In this document: piece by piece, positions 1-14,042 of the stretch
Position numbering within the stretch: the first letter of the stretch is position 1
How the letters are laid out: each line of letters opens with the position of its first letter
NCBI RefSeq assembly: GCF_024498255.1
Contig: NZ_CP101808.1
Span: 742,533 to 806,532 of the forward strand
Direction of reading: 5' to 3'
From: Mycoplasmopsis equigenitalium
Lineage (GTDB): Bacteria > Bacillota_I > Bacilli_A > Mycoplasmatales > Metamycoplasmataceae
Length of the DNA: 64,000 nucleotides
Program-made: the position numbers and the translations under genes
The notes under the pieces: model-generated
The model's input: only the letters and a program-made list of their open reading frames with translations
The model's database searches: none
Told to the model about the DNA's origin: nothing

Positions 1-2
1 AT

Positions 3-539
3 GTAAAAGAGATTATTGAACTAACAAAACCGCTAGTTAAATCAATTTATGTCACCGATTCACAAAACATTCATATTACTCATGGTGATTACGAAAACAA
101 CTGATTCCTTTCTAAATATATGGATAAAATTAAACTTTTAGACTACAATAATATAGATAAAAATCAAATCTCAAAAATCGCTCTTTCACATAGTGAAGAG
201 GGAACATATGAAAAAATTAAAGCTGCCCTTGATGAAAGTGGACTACCACTTGCAATTACAGCAACTTGATCACGAGGAACATTCCTTGCTAAAGAAAATG
301 TTGATAAATCAACAGCACTTAGTGTGCTGGCAAAAAAATTGGATTATACAATGGAAAACGTAATGGCTTTTGGTGATGGAACTAACGATTATAAGATGAT
401 TCGCGATGCCGGAATAGGTGTTAGTGTCTTAGGAAAAAATTATCAAGATAATTTAAACAACAAAGTCGCAAAATTTATTGTTGCTGCACCCGAAGATTTT
501 GGGCCACTTGAATTTCTTCGAGAAAACAAAATGATATAA
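3..539 (+). CDS. HAD-superfamily (Cof-type) hydrolase, C-terminal part
   Basis: Open reading frame entering from the left edge and ending in TAA. It is open from base 3 if TGA is read as Trp. The visible part carries the late HAD motifs: a Lys in 'VDKSTALSVLAKKL' and the acidic motif 'FGDGTNDYKMI' followed by 'AGIGVSV', typical of Cof/YidA sugar-phosphate or nucleotide phosphatases of subfamily IIB. The nucleophile motif DxDGT lies outside the window, so substrate and length cannot be judged. The next gene follows after 15 bases with its own Shine-Dalgarno, which suggests co-transcription. Confidence 0.85.
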
Positions 540-554
540 ATAAGAAAGGAAAAT

Positions 555-1130
555 ATGGTTACACAAAACGCAACTAAACATCTAGCTGCCGGTGGTGTTG
601 GAGGTACTACAGGTACAGTTGTCTTACTCTCAATCGCTGGTACTTTGCTTGTGCTTTTTATTCTTTATTCGGTAATAAAAAGTGTTTTGGGAAAACGTAA
701 AATTAAAAAGCAAAAAGCTCTTATTGAGGGGCTGGCACAAAAAGGTTTTGAACAAGCAATTCTTGATATTAATGCTTTAATTCGTGAGAATGACAACAAA
801 TTAGAAAACTTTGAAGTTTCAATAGGCACTTACAAAATGGGTGAAATTACAGGCGCGGCTCGTAAATTCCTTAGCGAACTTATTGAAAGCGATACATATC
901 AAACGATTTTCAAAAACAGTGGCGAATATGACGATCTTTATAACCAAACTTTACTTTTAAAAGATACAAAAAGCAATCTTTGACGCAAAAAACTAACTGA
1001 TACACTTGATTTTTTTGCGGGGCTTGAAGAAAATTTAAAGAATTCTCTTGAAGATTTTGAAAACCGTCGTTTATGAGCAAAAAATAGAATTGAAAAGCTT
1101 TATCAAAAGGAAAAAAATGAAAAATTATAA
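555..1130 (+). CDS. Small membrane-anchored protein of unknown function
   Basis: 191 residues if TGA is Trp (two such codons). Residues about 18-45 form one long hydrophobic segment after a Gly-rich start, followed by a basic stretch and a mostly helical, charged cytoplasmic part rich in Glu and Lys. AAGAAAGGA stands just ahead of the ATG. The last 14 bases overlap pgsA, which points to translational coupling with phospholipid synthesis. The predicted topology is one N-terminal membrane helix with a coiled cytosolic tail. I do not recognise the family and assign no function. Confidence 0.75.
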
Positions 1131-1761
1131 CCTACCCAATAAATTAACAATTAGTCGCTTAATTTTAGTAATTCCTTTTATTGTTTGTCTTACTATGTAC
1201 AAAGTAAGTATTTCAATTAACAATATGGGTTATGAAATTTATGGTCGTATATTCCTAGGTGTTTCGCTTCTTATTTTTATGGTTGCAATGTTTACAGATT
1301 ATCTTGATGGACACTATGCAAGAAAAAATAAAACGATCACTGAATTTGGTAAGTTGTGAGACCCTCTTGCTGACAAAATTATTACAACAACTGCATTATT
1401 ATTTTTAGTTGGTTTTAGAATGGTGCCTGTTTGAATTTTATTAATTCACATTCTTCGCGATTTAATTGTTGATGGCGCAAGAGTTGTGATGGCAAAATAT
1501 AATATTGAGCTTTCTGCATCAATTTGAGGAAAACTTAAAACATTATTTTTATCATTCGGAATTATTGTTGTGATGGGATTTTACACAGGTTTTAGCGTTG
1601 ATGCTCATTTAATCAAACACGAAAATCAAACCTTTCAATACTGACTTGATGTAATTGTAAATCACTCACTAAATATCTTTATTATTCTTTCTGTTTTCTT
1701 TAGTATTTATTCAGGAGTTTTATATTTAAAATCGATTTGACCATATTTAAGTCAAAGATAA
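1117..1761 (+). CDS. pgsA: CDP-diacylglycerol--glycerol-3-phosphate 3-phosphatidyltransferase
   Basis: 214 residues with several membrane helices. It carries the complete CDP-alcohol phosphotransferase signature DG-x2-AR-x8-G-x3-D-x3-D, read here as DGHYAR, a Gly eight residues on, then DPLAD. The enzyme makes phosphatidylglycerol phosphate from CDP-DAG and glycerol 3-phosphate in the membrane. I chose the ATG at 1117 because AAAAGG lies just upstream and the protein then starts 'MKNYNLPNKLTISR', usual for PgsA. It overlaps the preceding membrane protein by 14 bases. Three TGA codons (in LWDP, VWIL, IWGK) fall at conserved Trp positions. PlsY, elsewhere in this window, supplies the same pathway. 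Confidence 0.95.
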
Positions 1762-1790
1762 AAACCACACCAAAATGATGTGGTTTTTTA
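1762..1790. terminator. Bidirectional terminator between pgsA and the DUF1934-like gene
   Basis: AAAAACCACA and TGTGGTTTTT arms flank a short loop, with A-runs on the left and T-runs on the right. It therefore serves both converging genes. The right arm touches the stop codon of the minus-strand gene. Confidence 0.8.
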
Positions 1791-2152
1791 TTCAAATATT
1801 TTAAGCGTAATAACAAAATTTGCTACTTTATTTTCATTATGATCGAGCATTTCGTATTCAAAAGAAATGTCATTTTTATTATTTTTTATTTTGGTTGCAT
1901 GAATAATTAAATCGATCGCACCGTGTTCTGTTTGATATGTGTTTTCTATTTTCTTTCCCAATTCAAGTTCAAGAAAACTTGTACCCGCAATAATGTTAAC
2001 AGCATCATCTTTAACTTCAATACGATTCATAACTTTATTACTTGGTTCTAGGAATTCAAAAACATCAAAATCCTCATGTTTATCAATTTCAACAAATGAA
2101 GTAAAATCAATTACGTTTTTTTCACCGTTAATCTCACTAACACTATTAAAAT

Positions 2153-2162
<10 letters not shown>
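1788..2162 (-). CDS. DUF1934/YwiB-like small beta-barrel protein
   Basis: 124 residues, mostly beta-strand pattern. The C-terminal half ([15 protein letters not shown], then ISFEYEML, then [13 protein letters not shown]) resembles the DUF1934 (YwiB) family of small lipocalin-like barrels, whose role is unknown. That assignment is from pattern memory and is moderate. The gene starts 10 bases inside the end of gltX and should be translated by coupling from it. In Firmicutes ywiB often sits near argS; here it follows another aminoacyl-tRNA synthetase, which may be coincidence. Confidence 0.55.
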
Positions 2163-3547
<1,385 letters not shown>

Positions 3548-3580
3548 ATCCTTATTTTAACACTTCACTATAAAAGAGTT

Positions 3581-3592
3581 TATAATAAACAC
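3581..3592 (+). promoter_or_regulatory. Leaderless promoter of the dUTPase gene
   Basis: TATAAT at 3581-3586 followed by exactly six bases (AAACAC) and then ATG. With usual spacing, transcription would start on the A of the start codon. No Shine-Dalgarno is present. Confidence 0.7.
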
Positions 3593-4090
3593 ATGAACTT
3601 AGAAAAAATATTTATCAAACAACGTGAGCTTGATAACTCGATCATTCAAAAATCAAAAGCTGTGTACGCCTCGCTGACCACAGAACAAAGACATAAATTA
3701 AGTAAAATTTCACTACTCATAGAAATTTGTGAATTTATGAACGAACTTGAAACTTTCAAATACTGAAAGCAACATAGAAAAAACAATATCAATAAAATCA
3801 AAGAAGAATTAGCGGATGTTTTACATTTTATTATTAGCTGAGCTGTATTAAAAAATGTAAATCCTACAATCGAGCCACAAATTATTAACGGCGATCCTAA
3901 CGATCAATTTATCGAAATTGTAAAAGCAGTTAATAAATTGTTTGATGATGATAGCACCCGAAACGTTACCTATGCTTTAGAATTAATTATTGGTCTGGCA
4001 CAAATTATTGGTCTAAGCCAAAGCGATATTGAACAATCATATCTTGCTAAAAATAAAATTAATTGAGATCGAATTAATAATAACTATTAA
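3593..4090 (+). CDS. Dimeric all-alpha dUTPase-like nucleotide pyrophosphatase
   Basis: 165 residues, hidden from a standard-code search by TGA codons. The motif 'LLIEICEFMNELETFKYWK' followed by 'EELADVLHFIISW' is the E-x2-E ... E-x2-D metal site of the dimeric dUTPase / MazG all-alpha NTP pyrophosphatase fold (dUTPase_2). It should hydrolyse dUTP to dUMP, keeping uracil out of DNA and feeding dTMP synthesis (tmk is also in this window). The gene stands alone between a divergent gltX and a convergent nrnA. The start appears leaderless. Confidence 0.85.
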
Positions 4091-4121
4091 AAAACAGCCC
4101 TTACAGTTGGCTGTTTTTTTC
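4089..4121. terminator. Bidirectional terminator, dUTPase/nrnA
   Basis: AAAACAGCC and GGCTGTTTT arms with a short loop, flanked by A- and T-runs. It lies between two converging genes and partly overlaps the end of the minus-strand gene. Confidence 0.8.
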
Positions 4122-5027
4122 TTTAATATAATCTAAAACTTGCTTTATATCGCTTCGGTTTTTAACAATAAAACCTGACGAATTAAGATGACCCCCGCCG
4201 CCAAAATGTGTTGCTATTTTAGAGACATCAAAATTTGTTTTTGATCTAATTTCTGCTCGATAATTTCCGTCGTCTTTTTTTAAAAAAGCGACACACACCT
4301 CAGTATCAGATAGCTCGGCAAGTTTAGCAACTAATGGACGAACAATGTCATTGTGTACTGGCTCGTCCGCCACCACATAAGTAATATTTTGTTCTCTTTT
4401 TACATCTTTTAAATATTTAAATATTTGCTTATTCTCATTTGGTAGTAGGCTCATTTTCTTAACCAAATTTAAATAGTCAAGTCCGTTTTCTAATAAAAAC
4501 GCCATTGCTTCAAATGTTTCACTAGTAATATTGCGCTCTTTAAAATTTTCGGTATCAGTAATAATTGCAACCGCAAGTCCTTCAAGAGCTAAGTAATTAA
4601 CTTTTAATTTTAATTCTTTTATCACCTGAGTAAGCAACTGTCCAGTCGCCGGCCATTTGTCTCCACCAATTTCAAATAATCAATTATTCTCGAGGGGATG
4701 ATGATCTATTTTCAGTGATTGTTCCGGCACAACACGGTCATCATATATTCTTGAAACAGTTGAAGTATCAATAACAATTTTTAACGATTTTTCGAAAAAA
4801 TCAGTAGAAACTGTTGAAATTTGTTGATTTATCAGAAAGTTAAGGTTTCTAGGAAAAACACCTCCTGAAATCTTAACTTGCTTAACATTCTTCGCATTTA
4901 ACTTAATAACTTCCGCTAGAGCTACTGCCGAGCCTAGTGTATCTCCATCAGGTTCGATATGAGTACAAAGCGTAATATATTCGTTTTTTAAAATATAACT
5001 TCAAAATTTTTTAAATTGTTGTTTCAT
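4101..5027 (-). CDS. nrnA: DHH/DHHA1 phosphoesterase, oligoribonuclease/pAp phosphatase type
   Basis: 308 residues. The DHH domain shows HIEPDGD (about residues 23-29), a VIDTS motif (about 85-89) and DHH at about 108-110. The DHHA1 domain ends with GGGGHLNSSGF near residue 276. This is the NrnA/MgpA layout, enzymes that degrade nano-RNAs and dephosphorylate 3'-phosphoadenosine 5'-phosphate. NrnA-type proteins are known from mycoplasmas. The start overlaps the end of the ABC permease by 17 bases, so it may be the last cistron of the P37 operon transcript. Confidence 0.88.
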
Positions 5028-7140
5028 AATTTAATACCTTGTTATTATAACTATCAAAATATTCATCGACCTTATTAAATGAAACTTTTAATGCATTTTT
5101 TAATCTTGTGAAAAGTCTTCAACATTGCTTTTTACTTGTATATCTTAGACTATCTTTAAAGGCACCTCAGAATAATGATGTAAGTTTTTTATTAATTGAA
5201 TTAAGTGAGTTTTTATAAATTTCTTTATTTGCAAATTTAATATCAATTTCATTTCATTTGGCAATTGCATATTCAACGTTTTTGTAACCGGTTTTATATC
5301 TAGCTTTATTCGTAATTGCAATTGCTAATGCGCGCGATTTTTTACGCATATTAGTAATCTGTTTAGCAAACGCGTCTTGTTTCAAGAAATATCCGGTCAT
5401 TATTTTTTTACGTAAAATGTTTGATATCTGTTCAAGAACTAAAAGTAAAATCATTGTAAAGAATAAATATGAAGACAACTGTTCTCAATAATTAATGTCA
5501 CTTGAATATGTTACAACCTGAAAACCAAATGCCGAAGCTCCTACCACACCTATTGCTACAGTTGTTTTAAAGTTGATTTCTATCCTGTACAAGAAATTTG
5601 ATAATGTCTGCGGCATAATTTGCTTGATAACACCATAGCGAATTTTGTCATATCAATTGCAGCCTACAGCATCAAGCGATTCAAAAACTTTATCATCTAT
5701 TTTGTCAACTGATTCGTTAACGAGCTTGCCAAGCATACCCACCGAGTGGAACACGAGAGCCAACATTCCGGCTCACTCGATTGAATTCAACTGAATATTT
5801 AAGAATAAAAGTGCAAAGGTAAATGGAGGGATTGCTCTTAAAACAATAATAATTAATTTGAAAACTTTAGAAATAAAGAACCCGGTAATTTTTTTAGATG
5901 CTAAAATTCCAAAAATAACAGCAATGATTGTTCCAAGAAAAGCTGATAACACCGAAATTGAAAGTGCCGTTAGACCTAAATTAATTGGATTTACACCATT
6001 ATCTCACTCCGCATACAAAGATCAATCAGGTTGAAATAAACGTTGTAAACCTTTTTTAAACATTTTTAATTTAATTGGATTAGCTATTGAATAATCAATT
6101 TGAAACAATGAAACAATTATCAAAATAGCGACGCATACCCAAACAGTAATAATTAAATAAATTCTTTTTGGTTTTTGTTTCTTAAGTTGTTTGAGCTGTT
6201 CATTATATGTTTTTGACTTATCGATTTGCGAACTTTTTGGTTTTGGTTCTAAAACATATTTTTTAAGAAGGTAGTTCAAAAACTCGATAACAATCATAAA
6301 TGTAATTAATACTCAAAGCACAATCGAAAGATGCGAATAATTGTCAGGAGTCGCATAATTATCACTCAATAATTGTCCGATTGTGGTAATTCCTACAGCA
6401 CTAAGGATTGCAGCAAAACGAACAACCATTTCAAATGAGTAAAACCCGTATGAACTAATTCGCTTTGAAAGGTAAGGTAAAATTGATTTTTTAAAAGCAT
6501 TGAATTTTGTATTACCAATTGCAAGCATTCCGTAATATGCGTTCATATCATACGTGTCCATATCTTCGTATAACCATTTTGCCATTAGTGAAGCAACAAA
6601 GAAGGCTACGGAGATGGTTGCTGCTAAATCACTGCTAAAAACAAAGAAAAAGATAAAAGCATAAACAAGAGGTGGTACCGTTCTTATGACCGACATAATC
6701 ATTCGCATAGGTGTATAAATTCACGGACTACGAATAAAATTTTTTGAACTAAGTAATGCGATCGGAATTGAGGCTATAATGCCAAAAATAGTTCCTAAAA
6801 TTGAATAAGTAACAGTCTTTCAAAGTAAACTCAAAGACTTAATAAATGTTTCGTTTGGTGTAATTTTTGCAGAAGCAATGTTTGCATCTTTATTAGTCTC
6901 AAAAAACTTGCCAATGTATTCTCAGAAAATTTTAAAGTTACCAAAATCAGGTCTGACCTCATACATCATAACTGTAAAAATGATAATTCCAACAATCCAT
7001 CCAACAAGTGTTCATCAAGGAAATTTTTTGACAACTTTCTGACCATCAATATCAGTAAATTTAACACGAAAATGATTTACAAAATTTTTAGAAAATTCTT
7101 TAAATTTGTTGATTTTTTGTTGATTTTTATGATTTTTCAT
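5011..7140 (-). CDS. P69-type ABC transporter permease (fused two-copy)
   Basis: 709 residues with two halves that each look like a PhnE-type permease, with about a dozen hydrophobic segments in all. A short basic N-terminus (MKNHKNQQKINKFKEF) precedes the first helix. It matches the size and position of P69 in the p37-p29-p69 operon of M. hyorhinis. The partner ATPase gene overlaps its start by 14 bases and the downstream nrnA overlaps its end. With P37 and P29 it should import the ligand bound by P37. Many TGA codons break it under the standard code. Confidence 0.88.
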
Positions 7141-8014
7141 TTTCTTTAAATCTTTCGATTTTTTCCAAAACTTCTGTTTGTACTAAATGTCTTTTTCTAA
7201 AAGTTTCTGTAAATTGTTCTTTGTCAAATTCTTGTAATTCATCACCATATATCGTTTTTAAAACATCATAATTAACTTCTTGACTAGAGCCATCAAAAAC
7301 AATACGACCTTCGCGAACGCCAATAATTCGGTCTGCATATTGTAATGCTAAATCGACATGGTGCAAATTAGCTAAAACAGTGATTTTATCTAATTTATTA
7401 ACTAGTAAAAAACCATCCATCACACTTTTAGCCATAATTGGATCGAGCGCCCCTACGGGCTCGTCAGCTAAAATAATATTTGGTCTTTGTGCTAGGGTTC
7501 TAGCTAGCGCTACGCGCTGCATTTGTCCCCCGCTTAAATCGCGAGCTAAATCATATGCATTTTCTAAGATATTAACTCGGGCTAAACATTGATAAGCAAA
7601 ATCAGTATCTTCTTTTGAATACAAACCAAAAAAGGCTCTAAATTTATTCATCTGCGGTAGCCTTGCGGTTAAAACATTTTGTAAAACCGAAATGTTTTCA
7701 ATCAAGTTATAACGTTGAAAAACAATCCCAACCTTACTCCGAAACTTACGCAAAAATTTTCCTTTCAGAGAATTAACATCATAAGGTCCAACAAATAGTT
7801 TTCCTTCCGTTATGTCGTTAATCTTATTAACGGTTTTAATAAGCGTGGTTTTACCTGCTCCACTTAAACCGATAATTGCGACAAATTCTCCTTGTTTAAT
7901 AGAAAGATTGACATTCACCAGCGCTTTCTTTCCATTAGGATAAGTTTTGCTAATATTTTGTCAATCTATCTGTCAATCTTGCTTAGTTTCGGTTTTTATA
8001 TTTTTTTGTTCCAT
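7127..8014 (-). CDS. P29-type ABC transporter ATP-binding protein (PhnC-like)
   Basis: 295 residues. Walker A GLSGAGKTT (about residues 49-57), Q-loop 'GIVFQRYNL', signature LSGGQMQRVALAR (about 160), Walker B 'NIILADEP' (about 179-186) and an H-loop 'LHHVDLA' are all intact. It resembles phosphonate-type (PhnC) ATPases and P29 of M. hyorhinis. I placed the start at 8014 ('MEQKNIKTETKQDW'), because starting later would delete the first beta-strand. An in-frame TGA had hidden that start. It energises the permease whose gene overlaps by 14 bases. Confidence 0.92.
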
Positions 8015-8037
8015 AAAAACCTTTAACTTATTTTTCG

Positions 8038-9327
8038 CTATTTGATTAATGAAGCTAAATTTGCAAACCCTTCGAAGTGTCTTTGCATTCATTCTTCAAC
8101 ATAGTTATATGATGCTGATGATGTAGTTGATGTATATCCATATTTAACCAAATGTTTTACATCTGCTCATGGTAATTTTCAGTTTGTACCTTGTTCTTTC
8201 AATGCTTTTAAAACAAGTTTAGCGATTTCAGAATCTTTACGAGCAATAATATATGAGCGGTAAAATCCTGTAGTTGGCATACTTGCTTCGTTCGCTAATT
8301 TATCAACATGTTTTTTAAGATCTTCTGGGTAACCAGTTGCAACTGCTGCTGGGTTTTTACTTGGATCGTCGTTAATATACAACGCACCTTTACCTGCTGC
8401 TTTGTTAAACTCTAAATAGTTGTTGTGCGCATCAATTAAAATTTGCTCATCTTCGAATTGTGCTTCGGCAGTATTATCAACCGCCTTATATGGATCAATA
8501 ATTTGAACACCTCGACCCGCTACAAGAATAAATGATGCATCTCCCGCTTCCTTTGCTCATGCATTAACTGGTAAGAAAGCAACATCAATTGATTTATTTT
8601 TTAAAGCGTTTGCCGCTGCATTGTAATCGGCAGAAACAGTTACTTTAATATTTGTAAAACCAATACCATTTAAATATTTTTGTAAATTAGCGGTTGCTTG
8701 TTGCACTAAAGCAGGATCATTCGAAGGAATAAATTGAATTTTAAATTCTGCTGCCCCTGCTTTCATTTGATATTTTGTTCCCGCTTTTTCAAAATATTCA
8801 TTGCCTTCTTCAGGTTTAACACTAAAAGCTGGTTTGTTTTCGCCTTTTGAAGAATAGAAAATTTTTGAATTTTCCCCTACTTTTGAATATGCATCGTGTG
8901 AATAAATTTTAAAAATAGGTTGCGCTTTGCCATCTTTATCCGTATAAGTTAGGTCTGGATATTTGTATGCTCCATTAGCATCTTTTTCCTTAGAATTTTT
9001 AATTGCTTCAATTAAAATTTCTTGAATTGCTTCCAAATCACCTTTTTTGAGATTACTACGTGCTTGCACACCATCGTTAGCAATGGTTCTGGTGGCACCA
9101 ATTGCAATTAAATCTTTGGCATTTTCACCCGCCATATATCTAGCATCGCCCCAAACACCGGCTAAGGTGATATCGCCTGCGGCTACTTTGTTCATTGCGT
9201 CTGAATAACCATTCATTTTAAGTGCTACTGCATCACTACTATCTTGTGTTCCACAAGAAATAGCGGCTACTGGTAACGCCGCTGAAGAAACAAGGGCTGC
9301 CCCTGTTAAAATAAGTTTTTTGTTCAT
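8038..9327 (-). CDS. P37-type substrate-binding lipoprotein
   Basis: 429 residues. The signal peptide 'MNKKLILTGAALVSSAALPVAAISCGTQ' has the lipobox AAISC, so the mature protein is lipid-anchored at Cys27 or so. The body is a periplasmic-binding fold (for example 'FKIQFIPSNDPALVQQATANLQKYL', then 'VTVSADYNAAANALKNKSIDVAFLPV'). It is the P37/Cypl counterpart; the M. hyorhinis protein binds thiamine pyrophosphate, which suggests thiamine-type cargo here by homology only. AAAGGAAATT precedes the ATG at 9327. An upstream in-frame ATG at 9393 would bury the signal peptide and sits on the promoter. It is the first gene of the operon. Confidence 0.92.
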
Positions 9328-9391
9328 TTTAATTTCCTTTTTTTCTTTTTCATATATAACGCATTTACCTTTGACAAATAAATACACCCAC

Positions 9392-9397
9392 ATTATA
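9392..9397 (-). promoter_or_regulatory. -10 element of the P37 operon
   Basis: TATAAT on the minus strand, about 65 bases before the P37 start. No clear -35 is visible at the usual distance. The rest of 9328-9517 holds no gene or repeat that I can see. Confidence 0.5.
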
Positions 9398-9517
9398 ATA
9401 AAATCAAAAATTTATATTAAAAAAGACAATAAAAGGTGGTGAAAACAATTATTTTTTTAGTTTGTCAAGATATATAGAAATTAATAAATTAAACATATTT
9501 GTTTTATTTATTTTGAA

Positions 9518-9551
9518 TAAAAAACAACGCCAAAGCGTTGTCTAAAAAACT
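9518..9551 (-). terminator. Terminator downstream of mscL
   Basis: On the minus strand ACAACGC and GCGTTGT arms enclose a short loop and are followed by a T-run. It ends the ktrA-aspS-mscL transcript before the P37 promoter. Confidence 0.8.
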
Positions 9552-9973
9552 TATTTTTTACTATTCAATTTTTTAAGTTCTTCAAGAATAAGTTCTTCTG
9601 TTGTTGGTGCTGGCGCTGCTGGTTCTTCTTTTGGTTTTCTTTTTTCTCTTGCTGCAATAACCAAGTTTCTGATTAAGAAGTATGAGCCTAAGAAAATAAA
9701 TAAGAACACAAATACAATCACAAAGTAAAGTAATGCTGCTAAAAATTTGCCAACGTAAATTCCATTAACTTGTCATTCTGCAAGTTTTTCGTTAACTCCA
9801 ACAAATTTAACGATTGCTGCCATAATCACGTCATCTGCTAATGATTTAACTACTGCACCAAATGCGGCACCAATAATTAAACCAATAGCCAACATGATCA
9901 TATTACCTTTACTTAAGGCCTTTCTTGCGTCAGAAAATGATTTTCTAACAACACCTGGTTTTTTCTTTTCCAT
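9551..9973 (-). CDS. mscL: Large-conductance mechanosensitive channel
   Basis: 140 residues. A basic N-terminal amphipathic helix leads into the pore helix 'KGNMIMLAIGLIIGAAFGAVVKSLADDVI', the MscL hallmark, then a periplasmic-type loop and a second membrane helix near residues 80-105. The tail 'EEPAAPAPTTEELILEELKKL' is the usual cytoplasmic helix. The channel releases solutes under membrane tension, which matters for a wall-less cell. The ATG follows the aspS stop by one base. KtrAB next door handles potassium, so this cluster has an osmotic flavour. Confidence 0.95.
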
Positions 9974-9974
9974 C

Positions 9975-11689
<1,715 letters not shown>

Positions 11690-11690
<1 letters not shown>

Positions 11691-12376
11691 TAATCTTCCA
11701 ATTTCTTTTCGTTTTCTAAATTAATTACAGCCATAAATTTTGTGGCATCGGCAATTGAACCAACAAATGTAATACTATCGTTTCTTAAAAGTTTGGTTGT
11801 ACCAATTGGTAAAATACTTTTCCCATCACGTGAAACAAGCACAACATTAATTCCTTGTTGGTATAAATTTAAATCTTTCAATTCTTTATTTTCAAAGTCT
11901 TTGTTATAAACGTATGTTGTTCCCATCACAAAGTTGTTCCCAACTTCGTTTAAATTTTTTGAATAGTGAATAAAGTTAGGGTTGGTGGCAATTAATGCGG
12001 TACGAACTCCGGCTTCATATTCTGGATGCACAATCATATGTACACCAATTTGTTTAAGAACACGAGCATGTCTTCTTGAAGTGGCACGTACTATAATGTT
12101 TTTAACTTTTAATTCTAATAGTGCCGCTACAATCTCAATGTTATCAGGCGAAGCAACAATAACGGTTGATACTTCTTTAATATCAATCGCATTTAGAGCC
12201 TTCATATCAGCAGCGTCAACAATATAAACATTGCTTGATAAATCACTAACAGCCTGTAATGCTTTTTCGTCTTTATCAAGTACAAAAACTGAGTGATTTA
12301 ACTTGTTTAATTGTTCTATAATAGCTTGTCCATAACGACCCGCGCCTATGACACAAATATCTCTTTTCATCTTCAT
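11690..12376 (-). CDS. ktrA: Potassium uptake regulatory subunit KtrA (RCK domain)
   Basis: 228 residues. An N-terminal Rossmann fold begins 'ICVIGAGRYGQAIIEQL' with acidic strand ends (FVLDKD, IVDAAD) as in RCK_N domains that bind ATP/ADP or NAD. The C-terminal part from about residue 135 is a TrkA_C/RCK_C domain. It gates the membrane partner KtrB, encoded divergently 76 bases away. Two ATGs stand near the start. I chose the first because the GGAG element is already 13 bases upstream of it. Confidence 0.93.
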
Positions 12377-12436
12377 ATTTATCTTTTATCTCCTTTGCAT
12401 GCCCTGGGCATAAAATAAGATATATACTAATAATAG

Positions 12437-12452
12437 TATAAAATATAGAATT
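12437..12452 (+). promoter_or_regulatory. Promoter of ktrB
   Basis: A TATAAAAT stretch at 12437-12444 ends eight bases before the ktrB ATG and no Shine-Dalgarno is visible. This makes a leaderless or near-leaderless mRNA likely. The 76-base gap is shared with the divergent ktrA promoter. Confidence 0.5.
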
Positions 12453-13949
12453 ATGAAAAATAATAAATTCCAATTATTATCATCACGTTTTCAAAACAAG
12501 CGTTCAAACAAAAAAAAGATTAAATACATTTTCTTTGTGTATTTTTTAATTGTCTTGATTGCATCGTTAATTCTATTTTTTCCTTGGGCACACAGTGGGA
12601 ACGAAACAATAAACTATGGCGATGCGCTATTTACAAGTGCTAGTGCTTTTAGTGATACCGGATTAATTACGGTCACAACACGAAATGCTTGAAATATGTT
12701 TGGTCAAGCAATTATCGCAACTTTAATCTTTATTGGTGGAATTGGATTCTTTGCTTTAAAAATCTTTATTATTAATTATCTTTTCAAAATCAAAACATAT
12801 GATTTTTCACAACGTGAATTATTAAACGCTGAACGGGGCGACACTACTCGTCAAACTAGTGATTTGGTTATTAGTAGTATTAACTTTATTATTGGAACAT
12901 TAATTATTGGCGGAATTTCTTTAACTTTATATTTTTACTTTGTGCCAAACAAACCGCTTGCAAGCCTGGATACTAGCGCTTTACCAGAAAGCCCCTACCA
13001 TAATGCTTCGCTCGCCTGTCGTTTTGGTTTTTTTCACGCCATTAGTGCCCTTAATAATGCTGGTTTTGATATTATGGGTAAACACTCGATAGCACCTTAT
13101 TACTACAACTTTGGGCTTCATGTTATCTTTCTAGTTCTTTTTTTAATTGGTGGCATAGGTTACCCTGTAATCTACGATTTTATTATGTTTGTTAAATTCC
13201 GTTTTAACAAAAAAAATAAAGGAGTACATTACAAATGATCGCTAATTTCAAAAGTTAGTGTTACCACCTACTTTATTGTTTCATTAATTGGTTTTTTAAT
13301 TGTGATTACTATCGAAATGGGTGGTAACACTAAATATTGAAAAGATGAAGCTTTGGGTGATAAATGAAGTAAAACTTGGGTGATGTTTTTCTCAACATTT
13401 TCTACAAGAAGTGCCGGTTTTGCGGTTACAGATATGAATAACTTTTCGCCTGCTACACTAATTATTTTTAGTATCTTAATGTTTATCGGAGCTGCTCCCG
13501 CTTCGACGGGTGGTGGAATTAGAACTACTACCTTTGCTGTAGTTTTTATCTCATTATTTTCAAAAATGCTTGGTTACAAATCAACCAGAATGTTCAAACG
13601 GAAAATTGTTAATGACCGGGTTCAAATGGCTTCAAACATTTTTATGATTAGTTTATTTTTAATTATTATTGGCACACTTGTTCTTCATTCGTCGCTTGAT
13701 ATTTACAATGGCAAATTACCTGATACATATAGTTCGGCACACCTTTTATTTGAAACAGCTTCCGCCTTTGGAACAACAGGTTTAAGTACCGGAATCACCG
13801 CAATGCTTAATCTGCCTTCGAAATTAATGTTAATCTTAATTATGTTTATTGGTCAGTTCGGAATTTCAAGTACAATCCTTGTTTGAAAAGATCGAAGTTC
13901 AAAAGAAAACTATTACGAATATATTGAAGAAAATATTGCGCTTGGATAG
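12453..13949 (+). CDS. ktrB: Potassium transporter membrane subunit (TrkH/KtrB family)
   Basis: 498 residues with about eight to ten membrane segments arranged as four M1-P-M2 repeats. Pore-loop motifs recur: 'SAFSDTGLITVT', 'SALNNAGFDIMG', 'STRSAGFAVTD' and 'ASAFGTTGLSTG', each with the conserved Gly of the Trk/Ktr/HKT selectivity filter. Together with the RCK protein KtrA it forms a K+ uptake system. Four TGA codons read as Trp join the pieces. The stop codon lies inside its own terminator hairpin. Confidence 0.93.
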
Positions 13950-13960
13950 CAATATTTTTT
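13931..13960 (+). terminator. Terminator of ktrB
   Basis: Perfect arms AATATTGC and GCAATATT around the stop codon, followed by a T-run. Confidence 0.8.
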
Positions 13961-14042
13961 ATATAAATATATATAATATATAGTAATAATTTATTATTAA
14001 TTATTTATATAAAAGAAAGTTATCAGTTAAATAGGAGTTAAT

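Noticed and set aside
9327..9393. Upstream ATG at 9393 for the P37 lipoprotein
   Set aside because: It would put 22 extra residues before the signal peptide and overlaps the -10 element; AAAGGAAATT supports 9327.
13955..13995. TATATA-rich stretch before gyrA as a tandem repeat
   Set aside because: Irregular and best explained as AT-rich promoter DNA.
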